Assembly: GCF_003856975.1 (NCBI RefSeq)
Contig: NZ_CP033107.1
Span: forward strand, 3,720,001-3,784,000
DNA length: 64,000 nt
Reading direction: 5' to 3'
Source: Plantibacter sp. PA-3-X8
GTDB taxonomy: Bacteria; Actinomycetota; Actinomycetes; Actinomycetales; Microbacteriaceae
In this document: positions 48,927 to 57,551 of the stretch, in pieces
Numbering within the stretch: the first letter of the stretch is position 1
How the letters are laid out: each line of letters starts with the position of its first letter
Translations under genes and position numbers: made by a program
The notes under the pieces: model-generated
The model's database searches: none
What the model saw: only the letters and a program-made list of their open reading frames with translations
Told to the model about the DNA's origin: nothing

Positions 48927-49550
48927 ATGCGCGGAGCAGCTGGACCCGAACCGGCTGCCACCCCCGCTCATCTCGTCCTCGTCGACGTCGCGTCACGACC
49001 ACCGGCCGACCCGGGCCGGCCCCGGCTCGTCCGGTTCGCCGACCTCGTGCGGCAACCACTCGACCGCGGCCGAGGAAGCGTGCGAGACGTCTGGACGAGC
49101 ACCGACGTCGACCGCCGCATCCGCTGGCGACTGCAGGTCGTCGAGCTCCGTGACGCCGCCGGGCTCATCGCCGCTCCCGACGACATGAACCACGCGATCG
49201 TCGGCTTCGCAGGCCCACAGGTCGCGGTCCGCGCGGGTGGGAACGAGCTGAACGGCCCCGGACGCATCCTGCACCGCGACGAGGTCCTGACCGTCCGAGA
49301 GGCCTCGGTGCGCCTCTCGAGGCCGCGGCTGCGGGCCTCGGGGTCGAGCTCGATGATCCTGCTGAGCTACAGCACCTCGGAGGACCCGCCGACGCTGAAC
49401 TTCGAGCAGCCGGAGACCGCGCACGATCCCGCCGACGGCCTGCGGATCACCCTCGCCCTGCGCGGTCCGATCCGGCGCGGCGACGGCGAGGTCCCGCAGG
49501 GTGCCGCCCTCGTCTCCGCTCCCCTCGCGGTTCCGCCGCGCTACCGCTGA
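48927..49550 (+). CDS. Hypothetical protein
   Basis: 207 residues, GAGGA site before the ATG. No domain recognised. Notable stretch HAIVGFAGPQVAVRAGGNELNG in the middle (in parts FAGPQVAVRAGGNEL), otherwise rich in Arg and Pro with few hydrophobic helices. Codon use is ordinary for the window, and the frame is long, so it is probably real. Its 3' end overlaps the DUF4188 gene of the opposite strand by ten bases. Might be a recent, narrowly distributed gene. Confidence 0.5.
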   Translation: MRGAAGPEPAATPAHLVLVDVASRPPADPGRPRLVRFADLVRQPLDRGRGSVRDVWTSTDVDRRIRWRLQVVELRDAAGLIAAPDDMNHAIVGFAGPQVAVRAGGNELNGPGRILHRDEVLTVREASVRLSRPRLRASGSSSMILLSYSTSEDPPTLNFEQPETAHDPADGLRITLALRGPIRRGDGEVPQGAALVSAPLAVPPRYR

Positions 49551-50044
49551 CCGCTACCGCGGACCGGCGTCCGGCCGTCGGCGAACCGCTGTCGCGCGTG
49601 CTGCTGCCGCGACCCGACCGGCACCGCCTCGGTCGCCGCGGGGAGCCCCATGGACGGCGTCGACACGTAGATACTCTCGGCGCGGTCGACGAGGAACGTC
49701 TCGTGCCAGACGCCGACGGCCTTCGGAGCAGACCGGGCGCGCTTGTTGAACCGCGACCAGGCAGGCCGATGGGCGGAGGCCGGTGCCGACGCGTAGGCGT
49801 AGAGCTTGTCGATCGACGACCAGTACTGCACGAGGTACGGGCCGCTGGAACCGAGCAGGATGTGCGAACCGAGGAGCCCGGACTCCGGGTCGGACATGAG
49901 CTCCTGCAGCATGCGCGGCATGTCACCGAAGATCGGGAGCCATTTGTCCACCCGCCACCACTGGTTGATGGTCATCCCGATGTGGAACACGACGAGCTCC
50001 CCCTCGTGACGATGGGTGATTCGGCCGACGACGACGCGTGACAT
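49541..50044 (-). CDS. DUF4188 family protein
   Basis: 167 residues from the ATG at 50044 with AGGAG upstream. The family pattern is visible: FHIGMTINQWWRVDKWLPIF (in parts GMTINQWWRVDKWLP), MPRMLQEL, SGPYLVQYWSSIDKLYAYA (in parts YLVQYWSS), HRPAWSRFNKR and VGVWHETF. DUF4188 proteins are dimeric alpha/beta barrel-like, possibly heme or small-molecule binding; annotated sometimes as monooxygenases. A divergent MerR gene with intervening dyads points to regulation by MerR. Confidence 0.83.
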   Translation of the reverse strand: MSRVVVGRITHRHEGELVVFHIGMTINQWWRVDKWLPIFGDMPRMLQELMSDPESGLLGSHILLGSSGPYLVQYWSSIDKLYAYASAPASAHRPAWSRFNKRARSAPKAVGVWHETFLVDRAESIYVSTPSMGLPAATEAVPVGSRQQHARQRFADGRTPVRGSGQR

Positions 50045-50059
50045 AGACTGCTCCTGTTC

Positions 50060-50097
50060 GATAGTGACGCTATCCAAGTTGGATAGTAGCACTATCC
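50060..50097. promoter_or_regulatory. Four GATAG/CTATC half-sites between DUF4188 and merR
   Basis: GATAG at 50060, CTATCC at 50070, GGATAG at 50081 and CTATCC at 50092 alternate in orientation. The central pair makes CTATCCAA-G-TTGGATAG (50070-50086), perfect apart from the centre, and the right pair GGATAGT-AGC-ACTATCC (50081-50097) has perfect seven-base arms. The MerR protein at 50114 is the likely binder; both genes would be affected. Confidence 0.62.
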
Positions 50098-50113
50098 AGA
50101 CGAGGAGGACAGC

Positions 50114-50746
50114 ATGAGGATCTCGGAACTCGCGGCAGTGTCCGAGGTGCCGGTGGCCACCATCAAGTACTACCTGCGCGAGCAACTCCTCCCGGAGGGC
50201 GAGCGCACCTCGGCGACCCAGGCGAGCTACGGCGACGCCCACGTGTCCCGGCTCCGCGTGATCCGCGCACTGCTCACTGCCGGCGTGAGCATCGCGGAGA
50301 CCCGGAACGTCGTCGCCGCGCTGGACTCGCCGCCGGCGGGTCCGTACGACCTCCTCGGCGTCGCCCACACCGCTGTCACCCCGCGCTCGAGTGGTCCGGT
50401 CGACACGACCCGCGCACTGGAGCTCTACGAACGACTCGGCGGGATCGAGGCGCAATGCGATCCCGGACTCCTCGCCGGCCTGGCCGGAGCCCTGGACGCC
50501 CTGGAACGAGCCGGCTTCACCATGCCACCCGCAGTCCTCGACCGCTATGTCGACGCAGCGCGCCGCATCGCCGAAGCCGAGATCGACGGCATCCCGGCGG
50601 ACTCACCCGAGCTCGCGGTGCAGTACATCGTGCTCGGCACCGTGCTCACCGAACCACTGATCCTCGCCCTCCGTCGGGCGGCCCAGCAGGTGGTGTCGTC
50701 GGAGCGCTTCGCCGGGACGGAACTCCCGCCGTCCGAGTCGTCCTGA
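50114..50746 (+). CDS. MerR-family regulator with C-terminal helical domain
   Basis: 210 residues: MRISELAAVSEVPVATIKYYLREQLLPEG is the MerR HTH and first wing (in parts ELAAVSEVPVATIKYYLRE), followed by a C-terminal helical region of about 110 residues (LAGLAGALDALERAGFTMPP) that resembles the MerR type with a TetR-like sensor. No Cys for metal binding. A GAGGAGGA site precedes the ATG. It probably controls the divergent DUF4188 gene and itself. Confidence 0.83.
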   Translation: MRISELAAVSEVPVATIKYYLREQLLPEGERTSATQASYGDAHVSRLRVIRALLTAGVSIAETRNVVAALDSPPAGPYDLLGVAHTAVTPRSSGPVDTTRALELYERLGGIEAQCDPGLLAGLAGALDALERAGFTMPPAVLDRYVDAARRIAEAEIDGIPADSPELAVQYIVLGTVLTEPLILALRRAAQQVVSSERFAGTELPPSESS

Positions 50747-50765
50747 CGCGCAGACGTCGTGCGCC

Positions 50766-51683
50766 TCAGGCGTCGAGTTCCGCCGAGGTGGGCGGGTTCG
50801 CTCCTGGCCGCGACACCGTGATGCTCGCGGCCCGCGCGGCGCGGTCGAGCAGCTGCTGCAGCACCTCCTCGGACACCTCGCGAAGTCGCTCCTCGGCCCC
50901 GGGCCCAGCGATACCGGCAGTCAGCAGTCCGTCGATCAGCGCACCCATGAACGTGTCGCCGGCACCGACGGTGTCGGCCACCTGCACCCGCGGCGTCTCG
51001 ATCTCGAGCACGGAACCGTCTCTGACCGCGACCGCCCCGTCACCACCCATCGTCACGACCACGAGTCCCGGCCCGGCCGCGACCCATTCCCGAGCGGCGT
51101 CGACCGGTGCCACACCGGGCAGCAGGAACGCGACGTCCTCGTCACTCGCCTTCACGACGTGGGCGCGCGCGATGCAGTCGAGGGCCGCCTGGCGGACGCG
51201 GGCCGCGTCGTCGATGAGTGATGGCCTGATGTTCGGGTCGTAGGTGATGAGCGCCGAGGGACGACGCGTCTCGACCAGCTCGCGCAGACGGTCGGCACTC
51301 GGCTCGAGGACCGAGGCGATCGAGCCGGTGTGGACGACGGCGGCGTCCGGCGCACCCGAGGCCTCCAGATCGAGCGAGAGGTCGAACTCGTAGGTGGCCG
51401 CCCCCTCGGAGTCGAGGGTCGCCTGAGCTGTGGACGTCCGACCGGTCGGAGCCGACACGAGGGTCACCGCGGACGCGTCGAGCCAGGAGCGGATCGCCGC
51501 GCCGCGCTCGTCGTCGCCCACATGGGTCACCAAGGCCGGGGCACGGCCCAGCCGACCGAGGGTGATCCCGACGTTCGCCGGGCTGCCGCCGGGGCTCTCC
51601 GCCTGCGTCCCGTCGAGCCGCCGGACGATGTCGATGAGGGTCTCGCCGGCGAGGAGGACGTCGGTCTTGGGGGCTGCGTGCAT
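50766..51683 (-). CDS. PfkB-family fructokinase
   Basis: 305 residues of the ribokinase fold: GETLIDIVRR, the AESPGGSPANVGITLGRLG substrate signature and the DTVGAGDTFMGALIDGL signature with the catalytic Asp. Short length and the SPGGSPANVA-like start resemble bacterial fructokinases. It likely phosphorylates the fructose freed by the GH32 enzyme at 56140. It lies 37 bases downstream of the LacI gene and may be co-transcribed with it, so the kinase would be produced in the minus-strand arm of the fructoside locus. Confidence 0.85.
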   Translation of the reverse strand: MHAAPKTDVLLAGETLIDIVRRLDGTQAESPGGSPANVGITLGRLGRAPALVTHVGDDERGAAIRSWLDASAVTLVSAPTGRTSTAQATLDSEGAATYEFDLSLDLEASGAPDAAVVHTGSIASVLEPSADRLRELVETRRPSALITYDPNIRPSLIDDAARVRQAALDCIARAHVVKASDEDVAFLLPGVAPVDAAREWVAAGPGLVVVTMGGDGAVAVRDGSVLEIETPRVQVADTVGAGDTFMGALIDGLLTAGIAGPGAEERLREVSEEVLQQLLDRAARAASITVSRPGANPPTSAELDA

Positions 51684-51720
51684 GGCATCTCTCTCTGCTG
51701 GGTGCGAGGGTCGGGTGGCG

Positions 51721-52761
51721 TCAACCGGCGTCGGTCGACACCGCGGCGATGAGCGAGTCGCGCTCGATGATCGGCATCGTGACCAGCTCGTGCCCGAGGG
51801 CGTGCTGACCGAGGAGCATCGAGGCTCCGAGCGCGCCGATCTCCTGGTAGGGCAGCCGCGCGGTGGTGAGGCCCGGGCGCAGGTAGCCGGCGAGGATCTC
51901 GTCGTCGAAGGAGACGACGGAGACGTCCTGCGGGATCCGACGCCCCTGTTCGAGCAGCACCTGGTAGGCACCGAAGGCGACGCCGTCGTTCGCGGCGAGG
52001 ATCGCCGTGACGTCCGGGTGGCGCTCGAGGAGCGTCGCCGTCGCCTCGTAACCGGGTTCCGGCTGCCACTCGACGATGTCGACCCGAGCAGGTTCGATCC
52101 CGGCCTCCGCGAACGCCGCGGCGATGCCCGCGAAGCGGAGTGCCACCGTCGCCGTCTGTCGCGGATCGTTGATGACGTCCTGCGGCAGGTCGCCGACCAC
52201 GCCGATCCGTCGGTGACCCGCGTCGACGAGCCGCTTCGCGACCGCGTACCCGGCAGCTCGTTCGTCGGGCAGGACGTTCGCGTGTCCCGAGGAGGACGCT
52301 CCGTTGAGCACCACGACGGGGACACCGGTCGAGGTGGCGGGGAGGTCGATGAGGCGGGCGCCGAGGAGGCCGATGAGGATGCCGTCGACGCGGTGGTCGA
52401 TCATCGTCTCGAAGGCGCGGGCGAGGCCGCCCTCGATCCCCTCGGTCTCCGCGATGAGCATCGTGTGGTCGTGGGTCTTCGACACCTCGAGCGCGCCGCC
52501 GATGAGCCCTGAGGCGTGCCGGGTGAGCGTGACCTCGTCGGAGATGAACCCGATCGTCCTGGTCTTCCCGCGGCGCAGCACCTGGGCCGCGGGGTTCGGG
52601 CGGTAGTCGAGCTCCGCCGCGGCGGCGCGGACCCGCTCGACGGCGTCCGCGGACAGCCGGGAACCGGGGCGGTCGTTCATGATCATGCTCACCGCGGCCT
52701 TGGACATGCCCGCGCGCTCCGCGACGTCCGCCAGGGTCGTGCGGCGGCGTTGCGTGGACAT
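51721..52761 (-). CDS. LacI-family regulator of the fructoside locus
   Basis: 346 residues: HTH LADVAERAGMSKAAVSMIMND, hinge NPAAQVLRRGKTRTIG and the PBP-like effector domain (HANVLPDERAAGYAVAKRLV, in parts NVLPDERAAGYAV). It is divergent from the ABC transporter/GH32 operon and separated by two near-identical operators, so autoregulation together with repression of that operon is likely, the effector being a fructose-containing sugar. Confidence 0.88.
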   Translation of the reverse strand: MSTQRRRTTLADVAERAGMSKAAVSMIMNDRPGSRLSADAVERVRAAAAELDYRPNPAAQVLRRGKTRTIGFISDEVTLTRHASGLIGGALEVSKTHDHTMLIAETEGIEGGLARAFETMIDHRVDGILIGLLGARLIDLPATSTGVPVVVLNGASSSGHANVLPDERAAGYAVAKRLVDAGHRRIGVVGDLPQDVINDPRQTATVALRFAGIAAAFAEAGIEPARVDIVEWQPEPGYEATATLLERHPDVTAILAANDGVAFGAYQVLLEQGRRIPQDVSVVSFDDEILAGYLRPGLTTARLPYQEIGALGASMLLGQHALGHELVTMPIIERDSLIAAVSTDAG

Positions 52762-52780
52762 GACACTCCCTCGTGCGGTT

Positions 52781-52798
52781 TGCTGAATCAGTTCAGCA
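52781..52798. promoter_or_regulatory. LacI operator O1
   Basis: TGCTGAA-TCAG-TTCAGCA, perfect seven-base arms, 20 bases upstream of the lacI start on the minus strand. The second copy lies 47 bases away centre to centre. Between them TATGTT at 52817 is a plausible -10 box for the transporter operon. Confidence 0.78.
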
Positions 52799-52827
52799 TA
52801 TCGCGCGGAGCTGTGTTATGTTTCGAC

Positions 52828-52845
52828 TGCTGAATCCGTTCAGCA
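52828..52845. promoter_or_regulatory. LacI operator O2
   Basis: TGCTGAA-TCCG-TTCAGCA, same arms as O1. It sits six bases after the TATGTT -10 candidate, i.e. at the transcription start region of the transporter operon, so binding would block initiation; both sites together may form a loop. Confidence 0.8.
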
Positions 52846-52911
52846 CCTCCATTCACGGCTCATCGTCCGCGCCCTGCGAACGGTCGGCCCCGATTTCGCA
52901 GGAGCAACAAC

Positions 52912-54294
52912 GTGGTTGATCTGAGTCGCAGGGCGGCACTCGCCCTGCTCGGTCTCGGTCTGGCGGGCACGGCCATCTCCTGGCCGCGCCTCACCGGCGG
53001 AGACATCCCCGGCCGAGGTGACGACGCCCTCACCGTCGCCCTCTTCGGCACCGCCCAGGACGCCGCCGCCCGGCAGTCGCTCGTGGACGGCTTCCAGAAG
53101 CTGCACCCCGACATCCCCGTCCGGATCATCGCGATCCAGGGCCAGGACTGGGGCAACTTCTTCGCCAAGATCCTCACGATGGTCGCGGCCGGCACCCCGC
53201 CGGACATCGTGTCGGTCGCCACGGAGGGCACCCAGCTGTTCGCCGAGCGCCTCGCCCACCCGATCGACGAGTACGTGCAGCGCGACGCCGCCGAACTGCA
53301 GGAGTACTTCGACGACGTGAACCCCTCGCTCATCGAGTCGTTCATGTACAAGGGCAATCTGTTCCAACTGCCGGACAACTTCAACGCGGCGAACATGTAC
53401 TACAACACCTCCGCGTTCGAGCGGGCCGGCCTCGAGCGTCCGCGTGACGACTGGTCGGTCGACGACTTCTTCGCCGTCGGCCGCACCATGCAGGCCAGCG
53501 CCCCCGGATCGTTCCTCCCCTACTTCTGGAACAACCGGCTCTGGGGCGGTGTCGTGCCCTGGTTGTACATCAACGACACGAGCTTCCTCACCGAGGAGAA
53601 GGCACCCGGCGGCGACTGGATGTGGTCCAAGTTCTACCCGGACGAGACCCCTCGTGGTGGTGGGTACCTGTGGGAGAACGCCGACGCGCTGAGCGACCGC
53701 ACCGTCGAGAGCTTCGAAGTCCTGCAGCGCATGGTCTCCGAAGGGATCGCCGCGAACCCCGCCCAGGGCGGCGGCAACGAGCTCGTCTCGCTCTTCTCCC
53801 GCGGCTCGGTCGGCATGACGCCGGCCGGCGGGTTCTGGGTCAAGGGACTCAACGACGCCGGCCTCGGCGACGACGAGTACGACGTCACCTACTTCCCGAA
53901 GATGCGCGGACAACGCCACCAGTTCGGAGCCGGCGGCTACGCGATGATGCAGACCTCCGAACGCAAGGACGAGGCGTGGGAGTGGATGAAGTACTGCATC
54001 TCCGTCGAGGGCATGTCGATCGCGCACAGCCAGCCCGACTCGTCGCTGCCCCGGCGCTCACTCAACGCCCAGCTGTACGGCGGTGACATCGGACCGAAGC
54101 ACTGGGAGGTCTTCTACGACACCCTCGACCGGTTCCCGACGACCGGACCGATGCCCGCGCCGCCCCAGCAGGCCGCCGTCGAGTCGGCCCTCATCAAGAA
54201 CGTGGTCGGCGCGATCACGAACGGCCCGAACGGCGTCCGCCGCGGGCTCGAGACGATGCAGCGGGACCTCGAGCTCGCGCTGAAGGGACGATGA
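52912..54294 (+). CDS. ABC sugar transporter substrate-binding protein (fructoside locus), Tat-like signal
   Basis: 460 residues, GTG start with AGGAG upstream. The N-terminus has SRRAALALLGLGLAG, a twin-arginine-like signal, but no Cys lipobox follows, unusual for a Gram-positive solute-binding protein; the hydrophobic segment could stay as a membrane anchor. The mature domain is family 1: LVDGFQKLHPDIPVRII (in parts), DIVSVATEGTQLFAE, NMYYNTSAFERAGL and GYAMMQTS. It delivers a fructoside to the two permeases; stop overlaps the next start (ATGATG). Confidence 0.86.
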   Translation: MVDLSRRAALALLGLGLAGTAISWPRLTGGDIPGRGDDALTVALFGTAQDAAARQSLVDGFQKLHPDIPVRIIAIQGQDWGNFFAKILTMVAAGTPPDIVSVATEGTQLFAERLAHPIDEYVQRDAAELQEYFDDVNPSLIESFMYKGNLFQLPDNFNAANMYYNTSAFERAGLERPRDDWSVDDFFAVGRTMQASAPGSFLPYFWNNRLWGGVVPWLYINDTSFLTEEKAPGGDWMWSKFYPDETPRGGGYLWENADALSDRTVESFEVLQRMVSEGIAANPAQGGGNELVSLFSRGSVGMTPAGGFWVKGLNDAGLGDDEYDVTYFPKMRGQRHQFGAGGYAMMQTSERKDEAWEWMKYCISVEGMSIAHSQPDSSLPRRSLNAQLYGGDIGPKHWEVFYDTLDRFPTTGPMPAPPQQAAVESALIKNVVGAITNGPNGVRRGLETMQRDLELALKGR

Positions 54295-55244
54295 TGGCAC
54301 TGCAGTCACCGACGGCGACCCGGGCACTGGTCGTCCCGCCCGAGGCGAAGACCGGCCGCCGACGTCCCGCGCCGCGCGGGAGCCGCCTGCTCGTCTGGGT
54401 GTTCCTCGCCCCCACGCTGATCGGCCTCGGACTCTTCAGCTTCGTCCCGATCATCGGGTCGTTCGTCCTCGCCTTCTTCCGGTGGGACATCATCTCGGCA
54501 CCCGAGTTCGTCGGCGTCGGCAACTTCGTCGACCTCGCCGCCAACCCCACGGTGCGCGTGTCCTTCCTGAACACGGTCGGCTTCGTGGTCGTGGCGGTGA
54601 CGCTCCAGCTCGCCGTCGCGCTCCTGCTCGCGATCCTCGTGCAGTCGCGGATGCCGGAATGGCTGCGTACCTTCTTCCGCTCCGCGCTGTTCTTCCCGTT
54701 GGTGCTGTCGGCCGCATCCGTGTCGCTCGTGATGTCGTACCTGTTCAACCAGGAGTTCGGCCTCGTCAACGAGTTCCTCGGGCTCTTCGGCGTCGGGAAC
54801 ATCGGCTGGCTGACGACCGGGTTCGGGGCGAAGATCGTCGTCCTCCTCGTCTACGTGTGGCAGAACTTCGGCTTCACCTTCCTGCTGTTCATCGGCGGAC
54901 TCGCCGCGATCCCGCGCGAGGTCTACGAGGCGTCGTCGCTCGACGGCGCGTACGGCTGGAGCCAGTTCCGGAACGTCACCCTGCCCCTCGTGAGCCCCAC
55001 CATGCTCGTCGCGTCCGTCATGGCCATCATCAGCGCCCTGCAGATCTTCGACCAGCCGTACGTCCTCACGCGAGGTGGGCCGGGAGACGACACCCGTACC
55101 GCGGTGATGGTGATCTACGAGTCCGCATTCCAGCAGCTCGACTTCGGTCTCGCCGCAGCGATCGGCATCGTGCTGACGCTCCTGATCATGCTCGTCACCG
55201 CCGCACAGTTCCGGCTGAGCAAGCGTTTCGTCTTCTACGGATGA
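54291..55244 (+). CDS. ABC sugar permease 1 (fructoside locus)
   Basis: 317 residues, ATG overlapping the binding-protein stop. Six membrane helices, EAA loop YEASSLDGAYGWSQFRNV and the FDQPYVLTRGGPG periplasmic region typical of MalF/UgpA-like subunits. Coupled by an ATGA junction to permease 2. Confidence 0.9.
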   Translation: MMALQSPTATRALVVPPEAKTGRRRPAPRGSRLLVWVFLAPTLIGLGLFSFVPIIGSFVLAFFRWDIISAPEFVGVGNFVDLAANPTVRVSFLNTVGFVVVAVTLQLAVALLLAILVQSRMPEWLRTFFRSALFFPLVLSAASVSLVMSYLFNQEFGLVNEFLGLFGVGNIGWLTTGFGAKIVVLLVYVWQNFGFTFLLFIGGLAAIPREVYEASSLDGAYGWSQFRNVTLPLVSPTMLVASVMAIISALQIFDQPYVLTRGGPGDDTRTAVMVIYESAFQQLDFGLAAAIGIVLTLLIMLVTAAQFRLSKRFVFYG

Positions 55245-56086
55245 GGTCCCAGATGTCCATCGCAGCAGTCACCCCCGACTCGTCACGCCGCCGACTCGCC
55301 ACGGCCGGGAAGTTCCTCGTCCTCGTCATCGCCGCGTTCCTCACACTCGCGCCCGTCGTGTGGACGCTCATCACGGCGCTCACCCCCGCGAACGTCGACA
55401 CCGGGCAGACCGAGTTCGGCCCGGGCGCGTTCATCGACGTCTTCCAGAAGATCCCGATCCTGCTCTACACGTGGAACAGCGCGCTGGTGACGCTCCTCAT
55501 CGCGGCCGGGCAGATGCTCAGCGCGGCGATGGCCGGCTACGTCTTCGCGCGCTTCGACTTCGGCGGCAAGCGCATCCTGTTCGGCCTCATCCTCGCCACG
55601 ATGATGGTGCCGATGCAGGTGACGATCGTCCCCGTGTTCATGCTCATCCGCGGCATGGGCCTGTCGGACACGCTCCTCGCGCTCATCATCCCGATGATCC
55701 CGACGGCGTTCGGCACGTTCCTCATGCGGCAGTACTTCATGGGGTTGCCGCCGGAGCTCGCCGAGGCGGCGCAGATCGACGGGGCGGGACCGTGGAAGAT
55801 CTTCTTCCGCATCTACCTGCCGCTCGCCGCCCCGGGCCTCGCGATCGTCGGCATCCTCGCGTTCAACTACCACTGGAACGAGTTCTTCCGGCCATTGATC
55901 CTGACGATCAGCGAGCAGAACTTCACCCTCCCGCTCGGGCTCGTGACCCTGCAGGGCAACCTCGGTACCGGGTCGGTCGCAACCGTCCTCGCCGGTGTCG
56001 TCCTGTCCATGATCCCGGCTGCGCTGGTCTTCGTCTTCGGCCAGAAGCCGCTGCGCGAAGGGCTCACCGCCGGCGTCAGCAAGTGA
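55241..56086 (+). CDS. ABC sugar permease 2 (fructoside locus)
   Basis: 281 residues from the ATG at 55241 that overlaps the previous stop; an ATG at 55253 with GAGG six bases before it is the alternative. Six membrane helices and the EAA loop AEAAQIDGAGPWKIFFRI identify the MalG/UgpE type; WNEFFRPLILT is standard. It pairs with permease 1. As in the levan locus no ATPase gene accompanies it. Confidence 0.9.
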   Translation: MRSQMSIAAVTPDSSRRRLATAGKFLVLVIAAFLTLAPVVWTLITALTPANVDTGQTEFGPGAFIDVFQKIPILLYTWNSALVTLLIAAGQMLSAAMAGYVFARFDFGGKRILFGLILATMMVPMQVTIVPVFMLIRGMGLSDTLLALIIPMIPTAFGTFLMRQYFMGLPPELAEAAQIDGAGPWKIFFRIYLPLAAPGLAIVGILAFNYHWNEFFRPLILTISEQNFTLPLGLVTLQGNLGTGSVATVLAGVVLSMIPAALVFVFGQKPLREGLTAGVSK

Positions 56087-56139
56087 CCAGCACCACCGCC
56101 CTCCCCTCGATCCGACTGATCTCGAACCGAAAGGAAGCC

Positions 56140-57447
56140 ATGACCGGCCTCCACGCAACGCACGTCCTCGACCGCGGCTTCCCGCTGCTGCACCCGCGAC
56201 CCGAGGCCGGGTGGTTGAACGATCCGAACGGCATCATGTTCGTCGACGGTCGCTGGCACGTCTTCTTCCAATACAACCCGGGGTCGGCCCGGCACGAGGA
56301 CATCCACTGGGGTCACGTGAGCTCGCCGGACCTGCTCGCCTGGGAGGAGCACCCGGTGGCCCTGGCACCCCGCCCGGGCACCACCGACGGCTTCGGCTGT
56401 TGGAGCGGCGTCGGGGTCGTCGACCAGGGCCGGCCGTCCGTCGTCTACTCGGGCGCGCGTGACCGGCACGGGTTCTCGGAGGTCGTCGTCGTCCACGGCT
56501 CGGCGGATGCGCAGGACTGGACCGGCGAACGCATCGTCGCTGCCGGGCTCCCCGCCGATGAGCGTGTGACGATGGTGCGCGACCCGTTCCTCTTCGAGCT
56601 GGGTGGGCGCCGCTGGGCGATCCAGGGCGCCGGCCGCTCCGACGTCGGTGGCGCACTACTCCTCTACGGCGTCGACGACCTCGACGCCTGGACCGAGGAG
56701 GGATACCTGCTGACGGCCGAGGCACCGGTCGTCTCGGAGCTCGCTCCGTGCGAAGGGTGGGAGTGCCCGCAGCTCGTGCGGGTCGGCGACGACTGGGTGC
56801 TGCTGGTGTCGCTGTGGCTCGATGGCCAGCCGCACCGCGGGGTGGCCTGGGTCCTCGGGTCGATGGAGCTCGACGAGGCCACCGGGCGACCCGTGTTCAG
56901 CGCCCGCCGGACCGGCATCATCGACGAGGGGTCGAGCTTCTACGCACCGCAGGCCGTGCAGTCCGACGGCTCGGACGGACAGTCGGAGCGGGTGCTGCTC
57001 TGGGGCTGGGCGCAGGAGATCGCTCCCGATGGCGTGCGCGGCCGGACGCAGGCGGACACCGACGAGCAGGGTTGGTCGGGCATGCTGACGTTCCCGCGCG
57101 AGCTCGTGGTCCGGGGCGACGAGGTCGAGCTGATCCCGGCGCGGGAGCTGACGGGACTCCGGGCCGAGGTCATCGGCGCGGCGGAACTCCCTGATCAGGC
57201 GGAGGTGCGACTCACGGGCGCAGGCGCGGCCTCCCTCGAGCTGTCGGGTTCGGACACGCAGCTGATCTGGCACGGCGAGCTGGCCGACGGGGACGAGGTC
57301 CGGATCCTCATCGACGCGTCGATCGTCGAGATCCACCACACCGGGCACCCCGCTCGGACGTTCCGGGCGTATCCGGCCGACGCCGAGCGGTACGCCGTGC
57401 GACACGACGCGACCGTGCGAGCCGAGGCCTGGTCCCTGGAGGTCTGA
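56140..57447 (+). CDS. GH32 beta-fructosidase/sucrase of the fructoside locus
   Basis: 435 residues, AAGGAAG before the ATG, no signal peptide. Motifs: WLNDPNG (Asp28 nucleophile), VRDPF (stabiliser, with Phe in place of Lys), WECPQ with the acid/base Glu, and FFQYNP. The C-terminal domain is short (about 100 residues), ending EIHHTGHPARTF-like. It resembles cytoplasmic sucrases and fructo-oligosaccharide hydrolases and would release fructose for the PfkB kinase at 50766. It is the last gene of the operon. Confidence 0.88.
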   Translation: MTGLHATHVLDRGFPLLHPRPEAGWLNDPNGIMFVDGRWHVFFQYNPGSARHEDIHWGHVSSPDLLAWEEHPVALAPRPGTTDGFGCWSGVGVVDQGRPSVVYSGARDRHGFSEVVVVHGSADAQDWTGERIVAAGLPADERVTMVRDPFLFELGGRRWAIQGAGRSDVGGALLLYGVDDLDAWTEEGYLLTAEAPVVSELAPCEGWECPQLVRVGDDWVLLVSLWLDGQPHRGVAWVLGSMELDEATGRPVFSARRTGIIDEGSSFYAPQAVQSDGSDGQSERVLLWGWAQEIAPDGVRGRTQADTDEQGWSGMLTFPRELVVRGDEVELIPARELTGLRAEVIGAAELPDQAEVRLTGAGAASLELSGSDTQLIWHGELADGDEVRILIDASIVEIHHTGHPARTFRAYPADAERYAVRHDATVRAEAWSLEV

Positions 57448-57468
57448 CGGCCTGAGCGACTCCCGCGC

Positions 57469-57510
57469 GACGCCGCCGGCCGATGCAACCACGCATCGTC
57501 CGGCGGCGTC
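57469..57510 (+). terminator. Strong hairpin terminator
   Basis: GACGCCGCCGG-C-CGATGC and GCATCG-T-CCGGCGGCGTC pair over 17 positions around a small loop, 22 bases after the GH32 stop. No T-run. It ends the fructoside operon. Confidence 0.78.
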
Positions 57511-57551
57511 AAGGTGTACGCCCAGGTTCTTCGAACGCGTAGCGTCCCCCT

